This document shows positions 24,178-32,542 of a stretch of DNA of 64,000 bases, in pieces. The stretch comes from Amycolatopsis orientalis DSM 43388. GTDB lineage: Bacteria; Actinomycetota; Actinomycetes; Mycobacteriales; Pseudonocardiaceae. Below the pieces are notes generated by a model. That model saw nothing but the letters and a program-made list of their open reading frames with translations, did not search any database and was not told the DNA's origin. Within the stretch, counting starts at the first letter, position 1. Each line of letters opens with the position of its first letter. A program made the translations under genes and the position numbers. The stretch covers positions 1 to 64,000 of the forward strand of contig NZ_ASXG01000130.1 in NCBI RefSeq assembly GCF_000411975.1. The letters are read 5' to 3'.

Positions 24178-25041
24178 TCAGCCCTTGCGCGTCTCCACCT
24201 TCACCCGCAGCGCCAGCCCGAGCTTCACCGCCGCGAGCACCGGCTTCCACCGCAGACCCTGGTGCCGGTCGGCGAGGTAGCGGTAGGCGCTCTCGTGGTG
24301 GGCGCGCAGCATCTTCGCCGACGCGCGCGCCGTCGAGTGGCCGCCGATGTGCATCACGCTCGCCGACGGCGCGTAGACGTTCTGCCAGCCCGCCTTCGCG
24401 AGCCGGTCGCCGAGGTCGACGTCCTCGAAGTACATGAAGTAGCGCGGGTCGAAGCCGCCGACCGAGTCGAACGCTTCGCGCCGGAAAAGCTGGCAGGAGC
24501 CAGACAGCCAGCCGGACGTGCGCTCGGTCGGCGCGGCGTTCTCCTGGCGGTATTCGCGGGTCCACGGGTTGCCCGGCCAGATCTTGCCGAACACCGCGTG
24601 CCCGATGCCGCGCCCGAACGACGGCAGCAGCCGCGCGGACGGGTACACGGTCCCGTCGAGGTCGTGGATCAGCGGCCCGAACGCGGCCCCGCGCGGCCAG
24701 CGCTGGGCGACCTCGAGCAGCGCGTCGAGCGAGCCGGGCTCCCATTCGAGGTCCGGGTTGACCACGACGACCCAGCCGTAGCTGTCGTCCAGCGCCGCGA
24801 CGCCGCGGTTGGCGGCCGTTCCGTAGCCGACGTTCTCGCCGATGCTGACCAGCGTGACGTTCTCGCGTTCGGCGGCCTTCTCCGGAGCGCCGTCAGTGGA
24901 CGCGTTGTCGGCGACGACGACGTGCACTTCGCGATCAGTCGCCTTGTCGAGCGTGTCGAGGAACTTCTCGAGCGTTTCGCCGGGGAAGTAGGTCACGGTC
25001 ACGACGCCGACGCGGTCACCATACGTGCGCTGCTCAGTCAC
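24178..25041 (-). CDS. wbbL: Rhamnosyltransferase WbbL (arabinogalactan linker)
   Basis: This GT2 enzyme (287 residues) transfers rhamnose from dTDP-rhamnose to GlcNAc-PP-decaprenol, forming the peptidoglycan-arabinogalactan linker. The GT-A motifs are VVVADNASTDG (about residues 44-54), ENVGYGTAANRG, NPDLEW (DXD equivalent) and a C-terminal YFEDVDLGDRLAKAGW. Synteny with manB, as in mycobacteria, and rmlB/rmlD in the same window support the specific assignment. The GTG at 25041 is used; a GTG five codons upstream (25056) is also possible. A GACAAT box lies 6 bases before 25041. Confidence 0.88.
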   Translation of the reverse strand: MTEQRTYGDRVGVVTVTYFPGETLEKFLDTLDKATDREVHVVVADNASTDGAPEKAAERENVTLVSIGENVGYGTAANRGVAALDDSYGWVVVVNPDLEWEPGSLDALLEVAQRWPRGAAFGPLIHDLDGTVYPSARLLPSFGRGIGHAVFGKIWPGNPWTREYRQENAAPTERTSGWLSGSCQLFRREAFDSVGGFDPRYFMYFEDVDLGDRLAKAGWQNVYAPSASVMHIGGHSTARASAKMLRAHHESAYRYLADRHQGLRWKPVLAAVKLGLALRVKVETRKG

Positions 25042-25111
25042 CGCGCCATTGTCCACTGCTCACGGACGGCTACGTCAGCCCACCGAACCGGTCACCCGGA
25101 GTGATTCCCGG

Positions 25112-25435
25112 TTACGCGGTCAGCTCCGCCAGTTCGTCGTCGATCAGCAGGCCTGGGTCGAACTTCATCCCGGTGAAGTGGCCGGCCAGTTCGAGCGACA
25201 GCACCCCGTGCAGCCGGGTCCAGAACGAGAGCGCGCGCCGCACCGCGCCGGGGCCGGCGGTGTCGCTGTCCATCCATTCGCGATGGGTTTCCAGGCGCAC
25301 GTGGAAGGTCGTCGCCTGTTCCGGTTCGCCCGGCCCCGTGTTCGCCTCGATCAGGACTTCCATCACCTCGTCCCGAGCTCGGTCTTGGCTCGCCGATCTA
25401 GCTCGGCGCGCTTTCCGGACTTTGTTCAAATCCAT
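25112..25435 (-). pseudogene. Remnant of a TetR-family regulator (C-terminal part only)
   Basis: The 107-residue frame matches the end of a TetR C-terminal WHG-type ligand domain (FWTRLHGVLSLELAGHFTGMKFDPGLL). The N-terminal helix-turn-helix domain that should precede it by about 100 residues is absent. Only 87 bases separate the ATG from the divergent amidohydrolase, and no frame there encodes a DNA-binding domain. I therefore read it as a 5'-truncated gene that can no longer bind DNA alone. A small inverted repeat GTTCA...TGAAC (25424-25439) overlaps its start and may be a leftover operator. Confidence 0.6.
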
Positions 25436-25522
25436 GAACCACCGCCCACCACGTCCGCAAACACCCAAGCCGGGCAACGAAAACTGATAGTCTGAAAACC
25501 ACCTGCGGCAAAGAGGGGCCCG

Positions 25523-26497
25523 ATGAAAACCGTCGCGATCGAGGAGCACTGGACCACCCCCGGCATCGACCGGATGCTGCGCACCGAATCCGGCGACCCG
25601 AGCATCGCGCACAACGACCGCGGCGATCTTCCCGAGCGATTGCTCGACATCGGCGACCAGCGCGTCGCGTGGATGGACGAGGCGGGCATCGACGTCCAGA
25701 TCCTCTCGATCGCGCCGCCGGGAACGCACGGATGCCCGGCGCGGCAAGGCATCGAGCTGAGCCGCGAGGCGAACGACCTCGTCAGCGAGGCGGTCGCGAA
25801 GCATCCCGAGCGCTTCCGGGCCATGACGACGCTGCCCATGTCCGATCCGGACGCGGCCCTCGCCGAACTCGAACGCACCGCGAAAGACCCGGCGCACGTC
25901 GGGATCATGTCCTACGGCCGCAGCGGAGACCGGCCACTCGACGATCCCGCGTACGACGAACTGCTCGGCGCGGCCGCCGCGCTCGGGCGGCCGGTGTTCG
26001 TCCACCCGCAGATCCCGGTGGAGTCTGTTCGCCAGGCTTCCTACCGTGGATTCGGTCCGGAACTCGATCTGGGACTGGCCACGTACGGTCTCGGCTGGCA
26101 CTACGAAGCCGGGCTCGCCGTGATCCGGCTGATTTTGCGCGGAACCTTCGATCGCCACCCGGAACTGCAGGTCGTCCTCGGCCACTGGGGCGAGGTGGTC
26201 CTCTTCGCCCTGGACCGGATCGACAGCCTGTCGCATACCGCACCCCATCTCGAGCGGCGCGTCTCCGAGTATTTCCGCACCAATATTCACCTCGCGACCA
26301 GCGGAATGCTCGTCCCGCGAATGCTGCGCAACGCACTCGAATACACGACCGCCGACCGCATCCTGCTGTCCGGCGATTATCCGTTCCATCGGGTCGCGGG
26401 CGCGGCCATCACGGAATTCCTGGAAAACGTGCCCCACGAGGAAGACCGGGAAAAAATCGCGCACGCCAACGCGGAAGCCCTTTACGGTCTCCGTTAA
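25523..26497 (+). CDS. Amidohydrolase-family decarboxylase/hydrolase (ACMSD/gamma-resorcylate type)
   Basis: This 324-residue TIM-barrel metalloenzyme belongs to the amidohydrolase_2 group that includes 2,6-dihydroxybenzoate (gamma-resorcylate) decarboxylase. The metal ligands are visible: E7 and H9 in AIEEHW, a histidine in VFVHPQ (about 164), LGHWGE (about 218) and the aspartate in SGDYPF (about 288). The E-x-H start, rather than H-x-H, is typical of the decarboxylase branch. The substrate is probably a small aromatic acid. The divergent truncated TetR gene suggests it was once locally regulated. The last bases overlap the convergent glycosyltransferase gene. Confidence 0.85.
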   Translation: MKTVAIEEHWTTPGIDRMLRTESGDPSIAHNDRGDLPERLLDIGDQRVAWMDEAGIDVQILSIAPPGTHGCPARQGIELSREANDLVSEAVAKHPERFRAMTTLPMSDPDAALAELERTAKDPAHVGIMSYGRSGDRPLDDPAYDELLGAAAALGRPVFVHPQIPVESVRQASYRGFGPELDLGLATYGLGWHYEAGLAVIRLILRGTFDRHPELQVVLGHWGEVVLFALDRIDSLSHTAPHLERRVSEYFRTNIHLATSGMLVPRMLRNALEYTTADRILLSGDYPFHRVAGAAITEFLENVPHEEDREKIAHANAEALYGLR

Positions 26498-27642
26498 CGG
26501 TTGCGCAAATGCTGATGCCAGGCTTTTCCGTAAGCCTCGCGATGCCGATCCGCCGTGGTCGCCCACGAGAATTCCTTGGCGCGCCGCTGCGCCGCGGAAG
26601 CCAGTACTGAGCGACGCGACGGATCGGCCAGCAATTCCGTCAACGCCGCGGCGACATCGCCCGCACCGACCCCGCAGTACGCGACCGCGTCGCCGCCGAC
26701 TTCCGGCAGCGAAAGACGGCGCGTGGTCAGCACCGCGGCCCCGCAAGCCATCGCTTCGAGAACCGGGAGGCCGAACCCCTCGCCGAGACTCGGGTAGGCC
26801 ACCAGTTCCGCGCCGCCAAGAAACCCGGCGAGCGTCCCGAACGGCAGGTAACCCGCGCGGATCACGCGAAGCCGGTGCGGGACCGCGTCCAGCGCGCGCT
26901 CCACCTGGGTGTCCCAGCCGGGCTGACCGGCGAGCACGAGCGCCGGAGCGTCGCGCTGCCCGGCGACCGCACGAGCGTAACCGCGGATCAGCGCGGGCAC
27001 GTTTTTCCGCGGTTCGAGCGCGCCGAGGAACGCGATATACGGAGTCGCGCCGAGCCCGATCGCCTTCCGCGCCGCCGCGACCTCCTCCGGAGACGGCGGG
27101 TGGAACCGTTCGCTGTCGACGCCGTGGTGGATGATCTCCAACTCCGCCCGCCGCACCGGGCTCACCCGCGCCAGTTCTACCGCTGTCGCGTGACTGGGAA
27201 CTACGCAGAGTGTCGCCCGTCGCAGCGCGGTAGCGGTCCACGCGCGGAAGAACCGGGCCTTGACCGACGAGTGCAGGACCGCGTCGGTGAAGAACGTGGC
27301 GTCGTGCAGCGTGACCACCGAAGCGGCCGGGCTGGCGAGCGGCATCGTGTAGTGCGGCGAGTGCACGACGTCGGCGGCGAGCCGGCGCACGAGCCGGGGC
27401 AGAGTGGCTTGTTCCCAGGTCAGCCGGGCAGTGCGCGTCGAGGTCGCGGGCGAGGCGGCGACGATCCGGGAATGCGGCGCGAGCTGGTCGTACAACGGCA
27501 GGTCGCGCGGCTGGCAGACCACCGTGAGCCGGGCCCCGTCCTGGTCGAGCGCGCCGACGAGCGAGTCCACGTATCGGCCGACCCCGCCCCGATCCGCGGG
27601 CACCGCGGTGGCGTCGATCAGCACACGGGGATCACCGGTCAC
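26494..27642 (-). CDS. GT4-type glycosyltransferase A
   Basis: This 382-residue GT-B glycosyltransferase shows GGVGRYVDSLVGAL at the N-terminus. The C-terminal donor-binding domain has LGALEPRKNVPALIRGYA and the EX7E motif EGFGLPVLEAMACG (about residues 276-289). It probably adds a mannose or other hexose in a surface polysaccharide or lipid-linked glycan. The GTG start is fixed by a leaderless TACGCT box 6 bases upstream. It is in a cluster of six glycosyltransferases, and its closest relatives in the window are the genes at 27964 and 32535. Confidence 0.9.
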   Translation of the reverse strand: MTGDPRVLIDATAVPADRGGVGRYVDSLVGALDQDGARLTVVCQPRDLPLYDQLAPHSRIVAASPATSTRTARLTWEQATLPRLVRRLAADVVHSPHYTMPLASPAASVVTLHDATFFTDAVLHSSVKARFFRAWTATALRRATLCVVPSHATAVELARVSPVRRAELEIIHHGVDSERFHPPSPEEVAAARKAIGLGATPYIAFLGALEPRKNVPALIRGYARAVAGQRDAPALVLAGQPGWDTQVERALDAVPHRLRVIRAGYLPFGTLAGFLGGAELVAYPSLGEGFGLPVLEAMACGAAVLTTRRLSLPEVGGDAVAYCGVGAGDVAAALTELLADPSRRSVLASAAQRRAKEFSWATTADRHREAYGKAWHQHLRNR

Positions 27643-27648
27643 GTGTGC

Positions 27649-27654
27649 AGCGTA
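27649..27654 (-). promoter_or_regulatory. -10 box for leaderless glycosyltransferase A
   Basis: TACGCT on the minus strand ends 6 bases before the GTG at 27642 and fixes that start. Confidence 0.5.
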
Positions 27655-27858
27655 CGGCGATCACCCACCGCACAGGTCAGGAACCGGCAAACTGCCGCCG
27701 ACTCTGGGCGCCAACACCCTCGCCCACCTGCGCTCACCCGTCTGGGTTCACCCATCCGTGTTATGGCGGTCGCGGCCTGAACCCATGTGCTCGGCCCGCC
27801 CCGCCGCCAACGCCCAACTCACAGGACCGCCACCGGAACGGGCACACCCCGTCACCAG

Positions 27859-27957
27859 TCAGATCAGCGCCGCCCACGCGGCCGCCGACCAGACCGCACC
27901 CGCCAGCAGCCAGACCACCACGCCCAGCCCACCCAGCCGCCACCGAGCAGACCGCAC
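27859..27957 (-). CDS. Possible 32-residue tryptophan-rich membrane peptide
   Basis: In the 321-base gap between two glycosyltransferase genes (27643-27963) the only candidate is this tiny frame, starting 6 bases after the upstream glycosyltransferase stop. It has a basic start (RSARWR) and one hydrophobic helix (GVVVWLLAGAVWSAAAW). No clear ribosome binding site is present, and it could be chance. The rest of the gap holds nothing I recognise apart from the -10 box of the gene below it. Confidence 0.25.
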   Translation of the reverse strand: MRSARWRLGGLGVVVWLLAGAVWSAAAWAALI

Positions 27958-27963
27958 CCACTG

Positions 27964-29049
27964 TCAGCCGGACCGCCGATGCGCCGCCCACACCGCCTCG
28001 GCCGCGGCTCGCCAGGTGAACGTCCGGGCCCGCTCGCGCCCGAGTTTCGACAGTTCCGCCGCCTTGTCCGGCGACAGCAGCACCTCTTTCAGCGCCCGGG
28101 CCAGCGCGTCCACGTCGCCGCGCGGCACCACCAGCCCCGCCCCGCCGGCGACCTCCACCAGCGCCGGGACGTCCGTGTGCACCACCGGCACCCCGATCGC
28201 CATCGCTTCCAGCAGCGGCAGCCCGAAGCCCTCGGCGAGGCTCGGCATCGCCAGCACGCTCGCGCCGCGCATCGCCGTCGCCAGTTGCGCGTCGGTCACC
28301 TTCCCCAGGACCCGCACCGATTTCAGGCCGCGGTCGGCCGCGAGCCGCACCGGGTCGATGTCTCCCCAGCCGGGCTGGCCGGCCAGCACCAGGCCGACGT
28401 CGCCGACCTCGTCGGTGCCGTCGAGCCGCGCTACCGCGTCGACCAGCACGTCCATGCCCTTGCGCGGTTCGATCGTGCCGACCGCCAGCACGTACCGCGA
28501 CGGCAGATCCAGCTGAGCAGCCCCCTCCGGCACGGTCACCCCGTGCGGCACGACGCGCACCGGGACGTCCACGTCCAGCAGCACCGCCAGCTCGTCGGCG
28601 ACCGCGCGGGTCGGCACGATCAGCCCGGACGACCGCCGCGCGGCGCGCGCGATCATCGACCGGTGCCAGCTGACGCCGCGCGCGGTCAGGGTCTCCGGAT
28701 GGGTCCACGGCACCGTGTCATGCACCGTGACGGTCAGTGTTCGCCCAGCCGGGGCACGGGGCGGCGCGAACGGGGTCGGCGCGTGCACCGCGTCACCGCC
28801 CGGCCACCAGCGCAGGCCCAGCTGCCACAGCGCGACCAGCGCCCTCGGCGGCAGCGGCAGCACGCGCGGCCCCTCGACGCCCTCGATCCGGGCCGCGGAG
28901 ACGTCCGCGTGCCGCGCGACCACGCTGGACACGGTCCAGCCGGGCGGCGCGGTGCGGGCGAGCGCGGGCAGCAGTTCGGCGGTGTACCGGCCGGTGCCAC
29001 CCGGAACGGGGGCGAGCAGCTGCTCGGCGATCACGACCAGTTCGGGCAC
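27964..29049 (-). CDS. GT4-type glycosyltransferase B
   Basis: This 361-residue GT-B glycosyltransferase has LLAPVPGGTGRYTAELLPAL at the N-terminus, VGTIEPRKGMDVLVDAVA at the domain junction and the EX7E motif EGFGLPLLEAMAIGVP near residue 275. It likely acts on lipid-linked or surface glycan, as do its neighbours. The GTG at 29049 is 18 bases from the divergent GT2 gene. The short interval contains overlapping AT-rich -10-like boxes on both strands (TATTCT forward, GAGAAT reverse), implying both messages are leaderless. Confidence 0.9.
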   Translation of the reverse strand: MPELVVIAEQLLAPVPGGTGRYTAELLPALARTAPPGWTVSSVVARHADVSAARIEGVEGPRVLPLPPRALVALWQLGLRWWPGGDAVHAPTPFAPPRAPAGRTLTVTVHDTVPWTHPETLTARGVSWHRSMIARAARRSSGLIVPTRAVADELAVLLDVDVPVRVVPHGVTVPEGAAQLDLPSRYVLAVGTIEPRKGMDVLVDAVARLDGTDEVGDVGLVLAGQPGWGDIDPVRLAADRGLKSVRVLGKVTDAQLATAMRGASVLAMPSLAEGFGLPLLEAMAIGVPVVHTDVPALVEVAGGAGLVVPRGDVDALARALKEVLLSPDKAAELSKLGRERARTFTWRAAAEAVWAAHRRSG

Positions 29050-29054
29050 GCCGC

Positions 29055-29060
29055 TATTCT
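29055..29060 (+). promoter_or_regulatory. -10 box shared by divergent leaderless glycosyltransferases
   Basis: TATTCT ends 7 bases before the GTG at 29068. Its complement contributes to GAGAAT, which ends 6 bases before the divergent GTG at 29049. Confidence 0.55.
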
Positions 29061-29067
29061 CTCCCAG

Positions 29068-29997
29068 GTGACCAGCGCGGAATCCGGCACCACCGTCGTC
29101 GTGGTGACCTGGCGGGGGGCGGCCCATCTGACCGCGTGCCTCGACGCGCTCGCCGCCCAGGACCGTCCACATCGGACACTCGTGGTGGACAACGCCTCGA
29201 CCGACGGCACCGCAACGATTCTCGCCGCGCACCCGAGCCGTCCGGAGGTCCTCCGGCTGCGCCGCAACACCGGCTACGCCGGTGCGATGGCCCGCGCGCT
29301 CGACCGGATCGACACCCCGCGCGTCGCCTGGCTCAACGACGACGCCGCCCCCGAACCGGACTGGCTCGCCCAGCTGGAAGACACCCTCGAGGAACAGCCG
29401 CTCGCCGCCGCCGTCACGTCCCGGCTCGAACTGCCCGACGGCAGCACCCAGTCCACCGGCGTCCGGCTCACCGCAGACGGCCACGGCGCCGACCTCACCG
29501 AACCCAGCGACGAGGTCTTCGGCTTTTGCGGCGGAGCGGCACTGCTGCGTACCGAGGCCATGCGCGCGGTCGGCGGGGTCCCGGCGAGCTTCTTCTGTTA
29601 CTACGAGGACACCGACACCGCGTGGCGGCTGCGGCTGGCCGGATGGCACGTCGCCGCCGCGCCGAAGGCACGCGTCCGGCACCTGCACGGAGCGAGCACG
29701 AACCCGGGTTCACCGCGATTTCACCGCTGGAACGAACGAAACCGGTTGCTCATGCTGCTGCGCTGCGCACCCGCCGCGACCGCGGTCCGCGAGCTGGCCC
29801 GCTTCGCCGCGATCACCGCGTTGCTCCCGCTGCGCCGGCACCGGCCGGACGCGGCGAACTTCGACCCGGCGCTGCGGCTGCGGGTGCTGGCGGAGATCGT
29901 TCTCCGGCTCCCCCGCACGCTGCGGGAACGCGGTCGCGTAAGCCGGATCTCGGCGCTGGGCCGAGGCGCGATCTGGGAAGCCTGGGCTGGCCTTTAA
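29068..29997 (+). CDS. GT2-family glycosyltransferase
   Basis: This 309-residue GT-A glycosyltransferase has VVVTWRGAAHL, VVDNASTDGT (about residues 40-49), NTGYAGAMARAL, LNDDAAPEPDW (DXD equivalent) and FFCYYEDTDTAWRLRLAGW. That is the arrangement of rhamnosyl- and galactosyltransferases of the WbbL/GlfT class. The C-terminal 70 residues are basic and may bind the membrane. Acceptor unknown. It has a leaderless start and is followed after 31 bases by the large fusion glycosyltransferase, probably in one operon. Confidence 0.9.
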   Translation: MTSAESGTTVVVVTWRGAAHLTACLDALAAQDRPHRTLVVDNASTDGTATILAAHPSRPEVLRLRRNTGYAGAMARALDRIDTPRVAWLNDDAAPEPDWLAQLEDTLEEQPLAAAVTSRLELPDGSTQSTGVRLTADGHGADLTEPSDEVFGFCGGAALLRTEAMRAVGGVPASFFCYYEDTDTAWRLRLAGWHVAAAPKARVRHLHGASTNPGSPRFHRWNERNRLLMLLRCAPAATAVRELARFAAITALLPLRRHRPDAANFDPALRLRVLAEIVLRLPRTLRERGRVSRISALGRGAIWEAWAGL

Positions 29998-30028
29998 GCT
30001 GGGCGGAAATTCGACGGAGGAGCTCGTC

Positions 30029-32542
30029 TTGGCAGTGGGGGACCCGCAACCGCTCGTCTCGGTGATCGTGGTGAATTACCGCGGCGCCGACGACACCATC
30101 ACCTGCCTGCGGGCGCTGCGGACCGACCTGGACTACGCGAATGTCGAACTGATCTGCGTCGACAACGCGTCCGGCGGCGACGACGCGGCCCGCATCCGCA
30201 CCGCGGTGCCCGACGTGCGGCTCATCGAATCGCCGGTCAACACCGGGTTCGCCGGCGGCTGCAACCTCGGCGCGCAGCACGCGAACGGCACCGTCCTCGG
30301 CTTCCTCAACAACGACGCCCGCCCGGCTCCGGCATGGGTCTCCGCGGCCGTCGCCGAACTGCGCGCGCAGCCGACCGTCGCCGCGGTGGCGAGCAAGGTC
30401 CTCGACTGGGACGGCACCGGCACCGACTTCGTGGACGCGGGTCTGACCTGGTTCGGCATGGGCTACAAGCGGCACGCGGGCAGCCCGCTCGCGGACGTGC
30501 CGGAGGCCGAGCACGACGTCGCCAAAGACGTCCTCTTCGGCACCGGCTCGGCGTTGTTCGTGCGCGCCTCGGTGTTCGCCGAACTCGGCGGGTTCGACGA
30601 GCGCTTCTTCATGTTCTACGAGGACGTCGACCTCGGCTGGCGGTTGAACCTGCGCGGCTGGCGCGTCCGCTACGTCCCGGAATCGCTCACCTACCACCGC
30701 CACCACGGCACGATGGCCAACGTCGACGCGCCGGACACCGGCCGCGAGACCTTCCTGCTGGAACGCAACGCACTGGCCGCGCTGTACAAGAACCTCTCCG
30801 ACGAATCCCTAGCCCGTGCCCTGCCCGCGGCACTCGCGCTGGCCGTCCGCCGCGCGACCGCGCGCGGCGGCATCGACCCGGACCAGCTGGATCTGGAAAA
30901 GGGCGTCGGCCCGGTCGACACGTCGGACGTCCCGGTCCCGCGCACCACGCTCGCCGGGGTGCTGGCAGTGGACCGCTTCGTCGAGATGATGCCTTCGCTG
31001 GCCGAGTCCCGCGCCGTCGAGCAGGCCGCGCGCGTGCGCACCGACGCCGACCTGCTTCCCTTGCTGCGCAAGGCACTCGAGCCCGCGTACCCGCTGCCGG
31101 ATTACCTTCGCGCACACGAAATCCTCGTCGAAGCGTTCGGCATCAAGGACGTTTTCGGGCAGCGGCGCAAGATCCTCGTGCTGACCGGCGATTCGATCAC
31201 CGAGCGGATGGCCGGCCCGGCGATCCGGGCGTGGAACATCGCCTCGACGCTGGCCGCCGAGCACGACGTGCACCTGATGACCACCAACCCGCTGGTCTCG
31301 CCTCCGCCGGCGGCGTTTCAGGTCAGCTCGGGCAAGCACCGCGACCTCGACGGCCCGATCGAATGGGCCGACGTGGTGATCCTGCAGGGGCACGTGCTGG
31401 AGCTGGCGCCGTCGCTCAAGAAGCAGCACGAGCACAAAATCGTGGTCGCCGACGTCTACGATCCGATGCACCTGGAACTGCTGGAACAGGGCAAGGGCGC
31501 GCCGGACGACCAGCGCGCGCTCGATCTCGCCGGGGTCACCCGGGTCCTCGACGCCCAGCTCGAGCGCGCCGATTTCTTCCTCTGCGCCTCGGAACGCCAG
31601 CGCCACTTCTGGCTGGGCCACCTCGCCGCGCTCGGCCGGTTGTCGCCGCGGCTTTACGACGCCGACCCGACCACGCAGTCGCTGCTCGCCGTCGTCCCGT
31701 TCGGCCTCTCCCCGCAAGCCCCGACGCGCACCGGCCCGGGTCTGCGCTCCGCGCTGGGCATCGGCGAATCCGACCGCGTCGTGCTGTGGGCGGGCGGTGT
31801 TTACAGCTGGTTCGACCCGCTGACCCTGATCCGCGCGTTCGACCTGCTCCGCCAGCGCCGCGACGACGCCCGTCTCGTGTTCCTCGGCATGAAGCACCCG
31901 AACCCCGAGGTCGCCGAGATGGACATCGGCGCCCGGACCATCCGGCTCGCGGATTCGCTGGGCCTCAGGGACAAGCACGTCTTCTTCAACGAACAGTGGG
32001 TCCCGTATTCGGAGCGGCAGAACTGGCTGCTCGACGCCGATTGCGGGGTCACGACGCATTACGAACACGTCGAGACGACTTTCGCTTTCCGCACCCGGGT
32101 TCTCGACTACCTGTGGGCCGGGTTGCCGATCGTGACGACGGACGGCGACGCGTTCGCCGACCTCGTCCGCGCGGAAGGCCTGGGCGTCGTGGTCCCCGCC
32201 GAAGACGCGGGCGCGTTGGCGGACGCACTGGAAAAATCCTTGTACGACCGCGAATTCGCCGAGGCGTGCGTCGAACGGATCCGGGTGGTCGCGCAACGGT
32301 ATGCCTGGCCGGAAGCGCTGAAGCCGCTGGTGGAGTTCTGCCGCAACCCGCGTCCCGCCGCGGACCGGTTGCCCGGCGGTGCCGACCTGACCGTCAGCGA
32401 TCCGGTACGCGGCACCGCGATGGTCCGGCGCGATTTGGCTCTGGTACGGGAATATCTCGCCGCCGGCGGCCCCGGCGAACTGGCGAGGCGAGCAGCGGGG
32501 CGGGTCACGAAGGTGGCGCGGGAGCGGTTGCGCCGTGGCTGA
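30029..32542 (+). CDS. Two-domain glycosyltransferase, GT2 fused to GT4
   Basis: This 837-residue protein carries two complete glycosyltransferase modules. Residues about 8-290 are a GT-A/GT2 domain (VSVIVVNYRGADDT, VDNASGGDDAA, NTGFAGGCNLG, LNNDARPAP, FFMFYEDVDLGWRLNLRGW). After a helical linker, about 385-770 is a GT-B/GT4 domain (LVLTGDSITERMAGPAIRAW, VLWAGGVYSWFDPLTLIRAF, YLWAGLPIVTTDGD). It could add two successive sugars to one acceptor. GGAGGAG lies about 6 bases before the TTG at 30029, and a GTG at 30035 is an alternative. Its last 8 bases overlap the next glycosyltransferase gene. Confidence 0.9.
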   Translation: MAVGDPQPLVSVIVVNYRGADDTITCLRALRTDLDYANVELICVDNASGGDDAARIRTAVPDVRLIESPVNTGFAGGCNLGAQHANGTVLGFLNNDARPAPAWVSAAVAELRAQPTVAAVASKVLDWDGTGTDFVDAGLTWFGMGYKRHAGSPLADVPEAEHDVAKDVLFGTGSALFVRASVFAELGGFDERFFMFYEDVDLGWRLNLRGWRVRYVPESLTYHRHHGTMANVDAPDTGRETFLLERNALAALYKNLSDESLARALPAALALAVRRATARGGIDPDQLDLEKGVGPVDTSDVPVPRTTLAGVLAVDRFVEMMPSLAESRAVEQAARVRTDADLLPLLRKALEPAYPLPDYLRAHEILVEAFGIKDVFGQRRKILVLTGDSITERMAGPAIRAWNIASTLAAEHDVHLMTTNPLVSPPPAAFQVSSGKHRDLDGPIEWADVVILQGHVLELAPSLKKQHEHKIVVADVYDPMHLELLEQGKGAPDDQRALDLAGVTRVLDAQLERADFFLCASERQRHFWLGHLAALGRLSPRLYDADPTTQSLLAVVPFGLSPQAPTRTGPGLRSALGIGESDRVVLWAGGVYSWFDPLTLIRAFDLLRQRRDDARLVFLGMKHPNPEVAEMDIGARTIRLADSLGLRDKHVFFNEQWVPYSERQNWLLDADCGVTTHYEHVETTFAFRTRVLDYLWAGLPIVTTDGDAFADLVRAEGLGVVVPAEDAGALADALEKSLYDREFAEACVERIRVVAQRYAWPEALKPLVEFCRNPRPAADRLPGGADLTVSDPVRGTAMVRRDLALVREYLAAGGPGELARRAAGRVTKVARERLRRG

